DNA from: Nitrospira tepida | GTDB lineage: Bacteria > Nitrospirota > Nitrospiria > Nitrospirales > Nitrospiraceae | Reading direction: 5' to 3' | DNA: 64,000 bases | Assembly (NCBI RefSeq): GCF_947241125.1 | Contig: NZ_OX365700.1 | Coordinates: 3,380,001 to 3,444,000 of the forward strand | Shown here: positions 26,625-34,399 of the stretch, in pieces | Position numbering within the stretch: position 1 is the first letter of the stretch | How the letters are laid out: each line of letters begins with the position of its first letter | Notes under the pieces: model-generated | The model's input: only the letters and a program-made list of their open reading frames with translations | The model's database searches: none | Told to the model about the DNA's origin: nothing | Translations under genes and position numbers: made by a program

Positions 26625-28397
26625 CTAGAAGGTCTTGCCCTTCCTCCTATTGGCCCGGCGGGCTAGGACCCACCCCTCCAGCACCACGACACCGAGTCCG
26701 ATCAGCACCGGATAGATGTAGGTTTCCTTCGGAATCGGCGGTTCCAGGATCGTATAGTAAAAGGCCGACACCGACATCTTTCTGCCGGCATCGCCATTGT
26801 GGCCATCCCACGCGAAGAAGACAGTCGGAATATACTTGCCCGCTTCAAAGTACGCATACTCCTCGTAGTCGTCTTTGCGCGGACGCTGCACCATCAGCGT
26901 CCATCGACCGTTTTTCCATTCGGATTTCAGAACCTTCAGCTTTTCTTCAAAGTCATCGCGCTCTTCAAAGTCCTGATCCCATCCGGTCCCCTTGAAAGAC
27001 CGGACAGTGCCGTCCGCTTCCCATTTCACGATATCGACCGGGTATTTGTTATCGCCCCAGAGATACCGAGGTTTAGCAGGCGGGGGAAGCTCCTGCCACT
27101 TGATAGGGAATTGGAAGGCAAACGCATCGTTGAACGCCCGATAATTGTTCTGGGCAGCGGCAATCGACCCGGGCTCGCCTGTCTTGGGAGCCTGCTCCTT
27201 GACCCCGTACGTATCTAGATTGACCTCGGTCGGATCCCATTCTGGCTTTTCCTCGGCCACGCTCTTTGTCCGATCATCCCACTGGAACAAGAACACGATG
27301 TTGTCGTTGTTGTACAGGGACTTTACCCAGACATCGTCAATCCGGGTCACGAAATTCCGTGGCTTATGGGTAATCTGCCCCCCGAGCGCTACAATTCTCC
27401 GCTCCCGATTGGTCCACATTTCATTGTCCGGATCGTCTGAAATGTCGCCCTCGACCGGACCGGAGCGCACCACGAAATTGATCTTCGGCTTGTCCGTCAA
27501 CGGATCAATTTCCAGAGGATTGCCATCCTTGTCTCGCTCACAGAGCGAATTGACAAAATTGGCAATATCCCAGCGCTCCTCCAGCGTCGTGCTGTCCGCG
27601 AACGAGGGCATCGGCGTCCCGTTGATCCCCGTGGAGAAGGTTCTAAAAATATTCTTCACATTGTAAGGATCCTGACGGCTCCCGCGGAAATTCCAGCACT
27701 TGTGCCAATTGGCCGGTTGGATCGAAAATCCCCAGTCGTCCTTCAAGTTGAAGGCATTCCCATCACCGCGGCCAGTCACGCCATGGCATTCAATACACTT
27801 CTTATCGACCACCAACTGAGCTCCCTTTTCGATGCTTTCCTTGGTTGCGGGAACCTGCTTGATCTCGGCCAATTGAAGAACGGTTTGCGTCTCAGTATCT
27901 TTATCGGTGAACTTGCGATCCTTGACCAACTGGGTGGTCACGAACGACAAAACTTGTAGCCGCTGTTCCTCAGTCAAAATACCTTCCCACGGCGGCATGG
28001 CAGATCCCGGCAACCCATGGGTCACGGTCTCAAAGAGGTCGTTCTTTCCCGGAGTCTGTTCCTTGTAGTTGAACAGAGGCAACTCGCCGCTCGCCGTATG
28101 GCGGATCTTGAACGTGCCTTGATTGAAATTGCGCGGCCGAGGCCACAACCGATCTGCCCCCGGGCCATCCCCCGCACCGTCCACACCATGGCACCAGACA
28201 CACTTCGTAAAATACACACGCTTCCCGGCCTCAATCATGTCGGCAGGAGGCTCCGGAGCAAGCGTCTGGCTTTTGAACCCTTCGGGCGCAGCTTGCTCGG
28301 CATGAGCCGTGACCACTGCGCTGCCGGAAAGCAGCACAAACCCTGCCGTGGCGAGGCCGAGAAGGGCCTTGGAACGAGTTCCTTTCTGCATTGTCAT
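26625..28397 (-). CDS. Diheme cytochrome c fused to an NxrC-like domain
   Basis: A protein of about 590 residues with a signal peptide, two CxxCH motifs (CVWCH and CIECH) in class I cytochrome c domains, then an ethylbenzene dehydrogenase-type gamma domain and a C-terminal membrane helix. In the gamma domain the Lys is kept (GRKMSVS), but the place of the Met ligand (CMGQ in NxrC) reads YLWGDN, so the heme b may have another ligand or be absent. The start at 28397 has GAGGGA upstream. It is the last gene of the bd-like oxidase cluster and could deliver electrons to that oxidase. Confidence 0.85.
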   Translation of the reverse strand: MTMQKGTRSKALLGLATAGFVLLSGSAVVTAHAEQAAPEGFKSQTLAPEPPADMIEAGKRVYFTKCVWCHGVDGAGDGPGADRLWPRPRNFNQGTFKIRHTASGELPLFNYKEQTPGKNDLFETVTHGLPGSAMPPWEGILTEEQRLQVLSFVTTQLVKDRKFTDKDTETQTVLQLAEIKQVPATKESIEKGAQLVVDKKCIECHGVTGRGDGNAFNLKDDWGFSIQPANWHKCWNFRGSRQDPYNVKNIFRTFSTGINGTPMPSFADSTTLEERWDIANFVNSLCERDKDGNPLEIDPLTDKPKINFVVRSGPVEGDISDDPDNEMWTNRERRIVALGGQITHKPRNFVTRIDDVWVKSLYNNDNIVFLFQWDDRTKSVAEEKPEWDPTEVNLDTYGVKEQAPKTGEPGSIAAAQNNYRAFNDAFAFQFPIKWQELPPPAKPRYLWGDNKYPVDIVKWEADGTVRSFKGTGWDQDFEERDDFEEKLKVLKSEWKNGRWTLMVQRPRKDDYEEYAYFEAGKYIPTVFFAWDGHNGDAGRKMSVSAFYYTILEPPIPKETYIYPVLIGLGVVVLEGWVLARRANRRKGKTF

Positions 28398-28429
28398 GGT
28401 TTGTCCCTCTTCGCCTTGCTCGTGAATAA

Positions 28430-29389
28430 TTAATCCCATGTACGGGGATAGTAACCCGTATGCCAGTATTCAAACAGAATGACCTTCCAAATCTCATCCG
28501 TGGTCAAATGTTGCTCCCACGGCGGCATAACGGACGCCCAAGGGAACCCCTCGGGTGGAAGACCGATTCCGCCCTTGGCCACACGCCAGAAAACGAAGGT
28601 TTCTTGAAGCTGCGCCAATGTCCCGGGATCGGTGAAATTCGCCGGAATAGGATTGAACGCAAAGGCGTGAAGGCCCCGGCCGTTCAGATTGTCACCGTGG
28701 CAAAAGTGGCAGTTCTGGAAGAAAATCTCTCCCCCCTCGCGAACGTACTTGATATAGCCTTGGGCGTTCGGATCCCAGGGATTGGCTTCCGGCTTCTGCT
28801 GCATCAGACGCCCCATGCTCTGCTCGGTGATGAGCTTTCTGGCAAAGTCCTCATCGAACTTTCCCTCGAGATTCACTCGATAGGGGTTGTAGGCGGTCTG
28901 AAGAGTAAACGTCTTGCCATGCACCTTGGTGTTTTGCGGGGGAGCCGGATGGACGGTTCGCAATTCGATAGGCTCATCCAGACTGGGCAGGAACGAATTA
29001 TACGCAAAGCCACCGATGAGCAGGGGTAATGCGACCAGCCATACGGTACGGAGAAACTTGTGCAGTCCGGTATTCGCGTCCAACACATTAAGAATCGGTT
29101 GTTTGAATTTTTTCCAATCCTCTTCGTTGCTGGACAGCCACATGAAGACCGCCACGAGCGCGGCGGTTCCATACATAGCCCTCACGCTGAACGGAATCGG
29201 CGGATAGATCCTGTATTTCAGGTACATCACGAGAAAGACCCAAAACAAGATACCCTGCCAGAACCGGGACATCGCGAGCCCGCTCTTGTTCAGCACATAA
29301 CTCAGCAAGGCAAACACACCGACGCAGAAGGCGAGCTCAAATATCATCTGCATCGGCATGTACCCTTCGACCAACTTTAGCCAGGTCAT
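28430..29389 (-). CDS. Membrane-bound monoheme cytochrome c
   Basis: The 319-residue protein begins with three or four membrane helices (FELAFCVGVFALLSYVL and following), has another near residue 118 (VWLVALPLLIGGFA), and ends in a periplasmic cytochrome c domain with CHFCHGD. The distal Met may lie in SVMPPWEQH. It lies between two other cytochrome genes in one transcript, 33-34 bases from each. Its mixed membrane/c-heme layout suggests a subunit of the bd-like oxidase complex or of a quinol-linked shuttle (inference). Confidence 0.85.
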   Translation of the reverse strand: MTWLKLVEGYMPMQMIFELAFCVGVFALLSYVLNKSGLAMSRFWQGILFWVFLVMYLKYRIYPPIPFSVRAMYGTAALVAVFMWLSSNEEDWKKFKQPILNVLDANTGLHKFLRTVWLVALPLLIGGFAYNSFLPSLDEPIELRTVHPAPPQNTKVHGKTFTLQTAYNPYRVNLEGKFDEDFARKLITEQSMGRLMQQKPEANPWDPNAQGYIKYVREGGEIFFQNCHFCHGDNLNGRGLHAFAFNPIPANFTDPGTLAQLQETFVFWRVAKGGIGLPPEGFPWASVMPPWEQHLTTDEIWKVILFEYWHTGYYPRTWD

Positions 29390-29422
29390 GATTCTACTCT
29401 CCTTCTTGGGCTCAAATATTCC

Positions 29423-30739
29423 CTAGTTGATCTTCGGGGGTTCTTTTCCCGTTTGGACTTGCGAGAGGTAATCGATGATCTTGTTGATCGCTCCCGCGCT
29501 GAGCTTCTGACCGAAGATCTTAGGCATCACGCCGTCGGCAAATGGCTTCACGACGTACGCGCTCGGGTTGATGACCGACTCCATAATGTACTCACGAGTC
29601 GTCTTCGCGGTCCCCTTGTAATCCGCAGACTTGATTCGAAGCGGGGCGTTGGTCCCCTCCTCGAGTTTTGGACCTACTGCGCCTGTGGCTCCAGGAATAC
29701 CGGGGATCGTATGGCAGACGATACATTGCGCCTTCGCAAAAATTTGATCGACAGGCTCGGATCCGTCAGCCAACAATCCACCCCCGCCTCCACCAGCGTC
29801 TTTCTTTTCTTCCTGCTGAGCCGGACGATCCGATTCCGGGATGAACTTCTCATACGACTTCGCAATCTCATCATACGAGGGAGCATCTTTGCCCTCCCGC
29901 ACATAGATCCAGGTATCGACGGCCGCCAGCTCTCCGATGGACAGAGAGATCGGAGGCTTATGGATCTTGGGCATCGGGCTTTCCTTGTCATTCGTACCCT
30001 TGACTCCGAAACCCGCCACGACATAACAGTTTGGACAGGCATGAGATTCGGCAATGTACTCTTGCCCTGTCTCTGCAGTTCCGGCCCCCGGAAACGCTTC
30101 TTTCTCGACCGTATCTCTGTCCTGCGGCTTGCCCTTGTGATACCGAGGATCATTCAGTCGCTCTTCAAGTCTTCCCGGCAAACCCCACAAGTTCGGGGCG
30201 CGCTCGCTGAGAAACCCCTGGTTAAATCCGTGACAAAGAGGACACTGCCCCTTCCCGATGGCGCCTTGCACTTTGCTTTGCCCCACGCCGCCGAAAATGA
30301 TCTTCTCCCCCTCATCGGCCAACTGTTGAGGGCTCATCGAGTTGAAGTCTAACTTGACCTCAGGAGGAGGAAATCCACCCTCAACCTGAGGTAGCCAATT
30401 CCCATAGCCGGACAAGAACGCTGCGACGAAGAACATCATGCCGCCGATCTTGAACAAGGCGCTGAGATTGGCGAAATACAGGCCCATCATCAGCGTCATG
30501 GCGGTAATTATCGCCAATGACACGGGGAGCAGCCGGCTTTCTGCGAAGAAATTGATCTTGTAATTCGCGATTGCGACAAAGAGCATCACGGTCGCAATCA
30601 TACCGATGAAAGTCTTGAATGTTGCCCGTTTCTTTACATCAGGATTTGAGATGGAAACCTGAAAATACACCAGTAAGCCTGCGAGCAAAGCCAGGACTGG
30701 CCATCCCATATCCAATGCAGTCGACAGTAGATTCCCCAC
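29423..30739 (-). CDS. Membrane-bound cytochrome c with a degenerate third heme motif
   Basis: The 438-residue protein has four N-terminal membrane helices followed by periplasmic cytochrome c domains. Two proper heme motifs are present, CPLCH (166-170) and CIVCH (339-343). A third, CPNCY (235-239), has Tyr in place of the His ligand; the codon is TAT at 30023-30025. A Gly-rich linker (residues about 315-325) separates the domains. It follows the bd-like oxidase gene by 77 bases, across a hairpin. It is probably an oxidase subunit or its immediate electron donor (inference). Confidence 0.85.
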   Translation of the reverse strand: MGNLLSTALDMGWPVLALLAGLLVYFQVSISNPDVKKRATFKTFIGMIATVMLFVAIANYKINFFAESRLLPVSLAIITAMTLMMGLYFANLSALFKIGGMMFFVAAFLSGYGNWLPQVEGGFPPPEVKLDFNSMSPQQLADEGEKIIFGGVGQSKVQGAIGKGQCPLCHGFNQGFLSERAPNLWGLPGRLEERLNDPRYHKGKPQDRDTVEKEAFPGAGTAETGQEYIAESHACPNCYVVAGFGVKGTNDKESPMPKIHKPPISLSIGELAAVDTWIYVREGKDAPSYDEIAKSYEKFIPESDRPAQQEEKKDAGGGGGGLLADGSEPVDQIFAKAQCIVCHTIPGIPGATGAVGPKLEEGTNAPLRIKSADYKGTAKTTREYIMESVINPSAYVVKPFADGVMPKIFGQKLSAGAINKIIDYLSQVQTGKEPPKIN

Positions 30740-30766
30740 AGCTCGATCCTCCTCAGGATAGCTTTA

Positions 30767-30798
30767 GGGGACCCCAACCCTTTAGGACCGGGATCCCC
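30767..30798 (-). other. Intergenic hairpin between the bd-like oxidase and cytochrome genes
   Basis: On the minus strand GGGGATCCC can pair with GGGGTCCCC (nine pairs including one G-T) around a 14-base loop. No T-run follows, so it is more likely a transcript-processing or stability element than a full terminator. Confidence 0.4.
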
Positions 30799-30816
30799 AA
30801 GAATGGACAGCTCGTA

Positions 30817-32766
30817 TTAGTGGCCACCCACTGGCTGTGGGGCCCCCCCTGGAGCCGGAGCTTTCGCTTCAACCGGCGCCGCCTTCTTCGTCAGCGACCC
30901 GACCCAGAAGACAAAGAGAATACTGATCCAGAAGAACAACACGTTAAATGAGATCATGTTGGCGCCGAACCCAACCGTATGGGTGTATGCCCATGGTGAG
31001 TTATCGCGCATGATTTCATTAACGTGCCAGAACAACCGGACAGATGAGCGGATATACCCCATCAGCCCCATCATCCAGGTGAACGCTGTCGCCAACATAA
31101 TGAGGGCATATTGGGAGCGGGCGGAGATCTTGCCCCACTCCACCTCCCCCATCTGCTTGGCTCCTTTGAGCATGACGAGGTTGAGCCCCCCCATCATGAA
31201 CAGGCAGGAAAGCGTCGTTGCGACCTGAGGAACTGACAGTCCGACTCGGACGTTGGCCGGAATGTAGTATCCGTAGACCGCCAGCCAGACGATGTTGAAA
31301 TACGCAAAGAAGAAGAACACCCCCATGAAGATGTTCCCAAACTTCGACCACGACACCGTAGATACCTTGTTCCCTCGCTGATACCAGATGAAACTCAGAA
31401 CGGTAGTCGTAATAATGACGTTAATACCGCCGTTCTTAGCCGACATGACCCCGTAGTTGCCCAACACTGGATGCTGCTGGCCTCCCATAGCCTTCAACTC
31501 TGCGGGGGTCATCACCATGGTATGAGGGGTGATGAAAACGGTAAATCCAACGATCAGGAGAAACACCAAATACTTGATGTAGCGGAAGTATTTTTCGGCG
31601 CCTCTCATACGGCCAAGCGCTTGCCAGAGATAATAGTTGGTGCTCAAGAACAGGATGCCGATCATGGTTGCCTGGATGATGAACAACCAAGCCAGCAGAC
31701 CTCCCATGAGCGTGATCCCCATCTGCTGGCGATAGGCATAGACCTCCCGCATCAACCAATACCCGGCGAACGGCAACGGGATGAGGAACGCCACCCCGAT
31801 GGCCATGGCAACATAGCCCATCCAATCATAATGCGCACGGTCTTCATCGGTCTTGGAAGAGAGGAATCGATAGGCCGCATAGGCCGCCACGACGCCCCCT
31901 CCGAATGCCATATTGCCAAGGATGCGATGTACATTGAGGGGATTCCACAGAGCTGTATGCAGCACGTGCCAGATGTTTCCGAGGAAGCGCCCCTGCTCGT
32001 CAACTCCGGCCGGCGACATCATGAATCCGATCCAAGAGTTAGCGAGGAACATAAGCACGGTTCCAATAACGTTCAAGATCACGGACATGCTGAGGTGAAT
32101 CCACTTCAGAAAGCCCGTCTTCATCTTGTCCCACCCGTAGTAGTAGATGTAGAGGGTCCCGCTCTCCGCCACAAACATCAAGGCATAGATATGCATGACC
32201 GGACGGAAAATGCTCGACAGGTAACCGAAAAAGGAAGGATAGAGCGTAAGAAAGGTGAAGATCAGGATCCCGCCCAAGATGGCGGTCAATGAATAGGCGG
32301 TCAGACTGATCTTGATAAAGTCGTAGGCCAACTGATCGTACTTTTTGCCCATCGCCTTATCTTTCGACACCACCCCCACGAACTCGATGATCATGCAGAA
32401 GATCGGCACCGCCAGCACGAAGCTTCCGTAGTACAGATGCTGCTGGTTGGCAAACCAGATCAGCACACGACTCTCAAAGTTGTACCGGGGGTAATCCTTC
32501 TCTCCATCGGTTGTCTTGGGCGCCGGAGCGCCGGACACAATGCCTTCGATCTTGTAATAAACGTCACGTCCCTTCTCGACTTTTGCCTCCTCCTTCTTAT
32601 CCCCATCTTTCTTCGCCGCCGCCACTTCAGGCGGAGGACCACCCGCCGCAGGTCCACCGCCTCCGGCAAGAGCAGGAATCGAAGAGATGATCGGCAGAAG
32701 AAGGAGGCCAACCATGACGCTCAACGCCATGATCGACAGAATTTTTTTTCGCCCTACACTGCCCAT
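30817..32766 (-). CDS. bd-like terminal oxidase large subunit, copy 1
   Basis: The 649-residue protein has a signal-like N-terminus, a low-complexity Pro/Ala/Lys segment and about fourteen membrane helices. The first half recalls CydA: ANQQHLYYG (possible heme His), FVAESGTLYIYYYGWDK (compare the CydA Glu-rich helix ending in GWDR), MMSPAGV and the HVLHTALWNP histidine helix. The second half has no CydA equivalent and contains conserved His in TPHTMVMTP and GGQQHPVLGNYG. In Nitrospira such proteins are proposed terminal oxidases; this is not proven by sequence. AAGGAGG precedes the start. Confidence 0.85.
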   Translation of the reverse strand: MGSVGRKKILSIMALSVMVGLLLLPIISSIPALAGGGGPAAGGPPPEVAAAKKDGDKKEEAKVEKGRDVYYKIEGIVSGAPAPKTTDGEKDYPRYNFESRVLIWFANQQHLYYGSFVLAVPIFCMIIEFVGVVSKDKAMGKKYDQLAYDFIKISLTAYSLTAILGGILIFTFLTLYPSFFGYLSSIFRPVMHIYALMFVAESGTLYIYYYGWDKMKTGFLKWIHLSMSVILNVIGTVLMFLANSWIGFMMSPAGVDEQGRFLGNIWHVLHTALWNPLNVHRILGNMAFGGGVVAAYAAYRFLSSKTDEDRAHYDWMGYVAMAIGVAFLIPLPFAGYWLMREVYAYRQQMGITLMGGLLAWLFIIQATMIGILFLSTNYYLWQALGRMRGAEKYFRYIKYLVFLLIVGFTVFITPHTMVMTPAELKAMGGQQHPVLGNYGVMSAKNGGINVIITTTVLSFIWYQRGNKVSTVSWSKFGNIFMGVFFFFAYFNIVWLAVYGYYIPANVRVGLSVPQVATTLSCLFMMGGLNLVMLKGAKQMGEVEWGKISARSQYALIMLATAFTWMMGLMGYIRSSVRLFWHVNEIMRDNSPWAYTHTVGFGANMISFNVLFFWISILFVFWVGSLTKKAAPVEAKAPAPGGAPQPVGGH

Positions 32767-32829
32767 GGCTAACCTCCTTGAAAAATTCTAATATGCCCGA
32801 ATCTCGGATCGCTCCTTATGACACTAAAA

Positions 32830-33033
32830 CTAATTGCGGAAGAGGTACCAGTAATCCAACCCCTGCATGTCCATCAGGTAGTGATCCACCAGGGTTAAAT
32901 AAGAAACCACGATGAGAATCGACACCACAACGGCGAAGACCGTATTGTTCAACAGCGTCTTGGACTTGGCCCCTATAAACAGAAGCACAAACCCCGCGAT
33001 CAACGTCGCAAGCCAAAAGTATGGACTTGTCAT
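32830..33033 (-). CDS. Small two-helix membrane protein beside the bd-like oxidase
   Basis: This 67-residue protein has two hydrophobic segments (WLATLIAGFVLLFIGA and VFAVVVSILIVVSYLTL) and a short C-terminal tail with DHYLMDMQGLDYWYLF. A ribosome site (GGAGGAT) precedes its ATG. It lies 64 bases upstream of the oxidase gene in the same direction. Small membrane subunits stabilise heme sites in bd and cbb3 oxidases, and this may be a similar subunit, but the sequence matches no family I know. Confidence 0.75.
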   Translation of the reverse strand: MTSPYFWLATLIAGFVLLFIGAKSKTLLNNTVFAVVVSILIVVSYLTLVDHYLMDMQGLDYWYLFRN

Positions 33034-33116
33034 CGCTCGATCCTCCTAAACTCTGAATAGTAGAAGCTTAAAATGGTCACGCCCCCGGCTCCTTCAGGTC
33101 CGTATTTAAACCGGGT

Positions 33117-33239
33117 TCAACAGGGGCACTGAATTCCGGCGAACCAGTAGAAAAACCACAGGCCCACCGCCAGCGTGACGTAGAAAATCATCTTCCCGAG
33201 TTTTATTTTCCATTCTGGATCCTGAACAACTTCCGCCAT
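33117..33239 (-). CDS. 40-residue single-helix membrane protein
   Basis: A short reading frame: a charged start MAEVVQDPEWKIKLGK, one membrane helix (IFYVTLAVGLWFFYWFA) and an end reading GIQCPC. AGGAG lies nine bases ahead of the ATG. It would be the first gene of the bd-like oxidase transcript. Its size and layout recall CydX or CcoQ-type accessory peptides. The CPC end (a C-x-C motif) could bind a metal or be lipid- or disulfide-linked; this is inference. Confidence 0.65.
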   Translation of the reverse strand: MAEVVQDPEWKIKLGKMIFYVTLAVGLWFFYWFAGIQCPC

Positions 33240-33295
33240 GGTTCACATCTCCTCTTCAGGTGATAACTGATAGCTCTTCATCCTAAGGTTTTGCC

Positions 33296-33324
33296 TTGAC
33301 ACACCACGAGGCAAGTGCTAAGGG
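33296..33324 (+). promoter_or_regulatory. Candidate promoter for the 35-residue membrane protein
   Basis: TTGACA is followed after 17 bases by TAAGGG with a TG dinucleotide just before it (extended -10 form). The -10 match is weak. It lies 35 bases ahead of the small plus-strand gene, in the region between divergent genes. Confidence 0.35.
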
Positions 33325-33358
33325 AGTCACGCGACATTCATTCGGCAAGGGGAAACAA

Positions 33359-33466
33359 ATGGGTGAAAAAAGTTCAAAATTGTTTGACATTATAGTTTTG
33401 GCCGGCATGGTTGTCAACATCATTTTGGCCGTGTTTCTCATCCTCTATTACTTTGATATTCTATGA
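33359..33466 (+). CDS. 35-residue single-helix membrane protein
   Basis: A short frame on the plus strand: MGEKSSKLFD followed by one long hydrophobic helix (about 22 residues) and a YYFDIL end. An excellent ribosome site (AAGGGG, six bases before ATG) supports it. It is divergent from the oxidase transcript and its stop overlaps the end of the SUMF1-like gene by six bases. Local base use is more A/T-rich than the neighbouring genes. Function is unknown; an oxidase-associated peptide is one possibility. Confidence 0.6.
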   Translation: MGEKSSKLFDIIVLAGMVVNIILAVFLILYYFDIL

Positions 33467-34375
33467 TTTTTCGGCCTCTTTCCTGTTCTGATCTCCACCC
33501 CATTTTCCGCTCACGGCGCAGCGAAATCCGATGGTTTCGTCCCGAAAATCAGGAACCATTTTGTTTCGGCTTGTCAGCCTTACGTCTCCCCCTGTCGTCG
33601 TATAGCTTCCCCCCCTGAGAACACGAAACATGCCGTACTCCGGGCTGGGCGGATTCTTCTCCGGCGAGTCCCTGTACGCGGTTTCCAAATACCAGTCGGC
33701 AACCCATTCCATGACGTTGCCCGCGCCATCCATCACCCCATAAGGGCTGCGGTCGTCTTGAAATGACCCGGCCGGGGCGGTCACTTCGGCCCCATCCTGT
33801 ACGCGGGCCCAATTGGCGCTTCCAGGCCGTTCCTCGTTGCCCCAGGGCCACAGCCGCCCATCCGGACCACGCATGGCCTTTTCCCATTCTGCCTCGCTCG
33901 GGAGTCGCTTGTTTTTCCAGGCACAATAGGCTTGCGCGTCGTCATGAGACACGTAAACCACCGGCTGGTTTGCGGAGCGCATCCGTGCCATGTTTTTCGC
34001 ATATCGGGAAGGCGGTCCCGCCTTTCGATGACCGCTGGCCGCGACGAAGGCCTCATATTGATGGTTCGTGACTTCATAACGATCGATCGAAAAGCCGTCT
34101 AAAAAGATCTCCCTCTGCGGCGCTTCGTCAAAACCGCCCTGGTCATAGCCGCGAATGAACGGCCCGGGGGGAATGTATACCATCTCTTCGTTAATGGGTG
34201 TCTCTTCCCGACCAAGATCCTGGGACGGCAATGACTGGGTAAGTGAGCGACCCGAGGGATTTTCCACTTTTTCAAATGGGGTCAAGGAGGTGCCGCGGAG
34301 AATCCCCATGATCGGAAGACCGGCGAATACGGCGACCGCGATGAGAATCGCGACTTTGAATCTCGTTTCGAGCAT
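33461..34375 (-). CDS. Membrane-anchored SUMF1-fold protein, copy 1
   Basis: This 304-residue protein has one N-terminal membrane anchor (VAILIAVAVFAGLPIMGIL) and a C-type-lectin-like SUMF1/FGE domain: YIPPGPFIRG, EVTNHQYEAF, LPSEAEWEKAMRG, WPWGNE, GNVMEWVADW and the terminal IGFRCAVSG. The two active-site cysteines of true formylglycine-generating enzymes are missing in the RLTSRNKMVPDFRDETIGF region, so it probably acts as a binding or structural protein. It is 24 bases downstream of a second copy, between the two bd-like oxidase genes. Confidence 0.85.
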   Translation of the reverse strand: MLETRFKVAILIAVAVFAGLPIMGILRGTSLTPFEKVENPSGRSLTQSLPSQDLGREETPINEEMVYIPPGPFIRGYDQGGFDEAPQREIFLDGFSIDRYEVTNHQYEAFVAASGHRKAGPPSRYAKNMARMRSANQPVVYVSHDDAQAYCAWKNKRLPSEAEWEKAMRGPDGRLWPWGNEERPGSANWARVQDGAEVTAPAGSFQDDRSPYGVMDGAGNVMEWVADWYLETAYRDSPEKNPPSPEYGMFRVLRGGSYTTTGGDVRLTSRNKMVPDFRDETIGFRCAVSGKWGGDQNRKEAEKS

Positions 34376-34399
34376 AGCGTCACCCGAAGCAAAGCCGCC

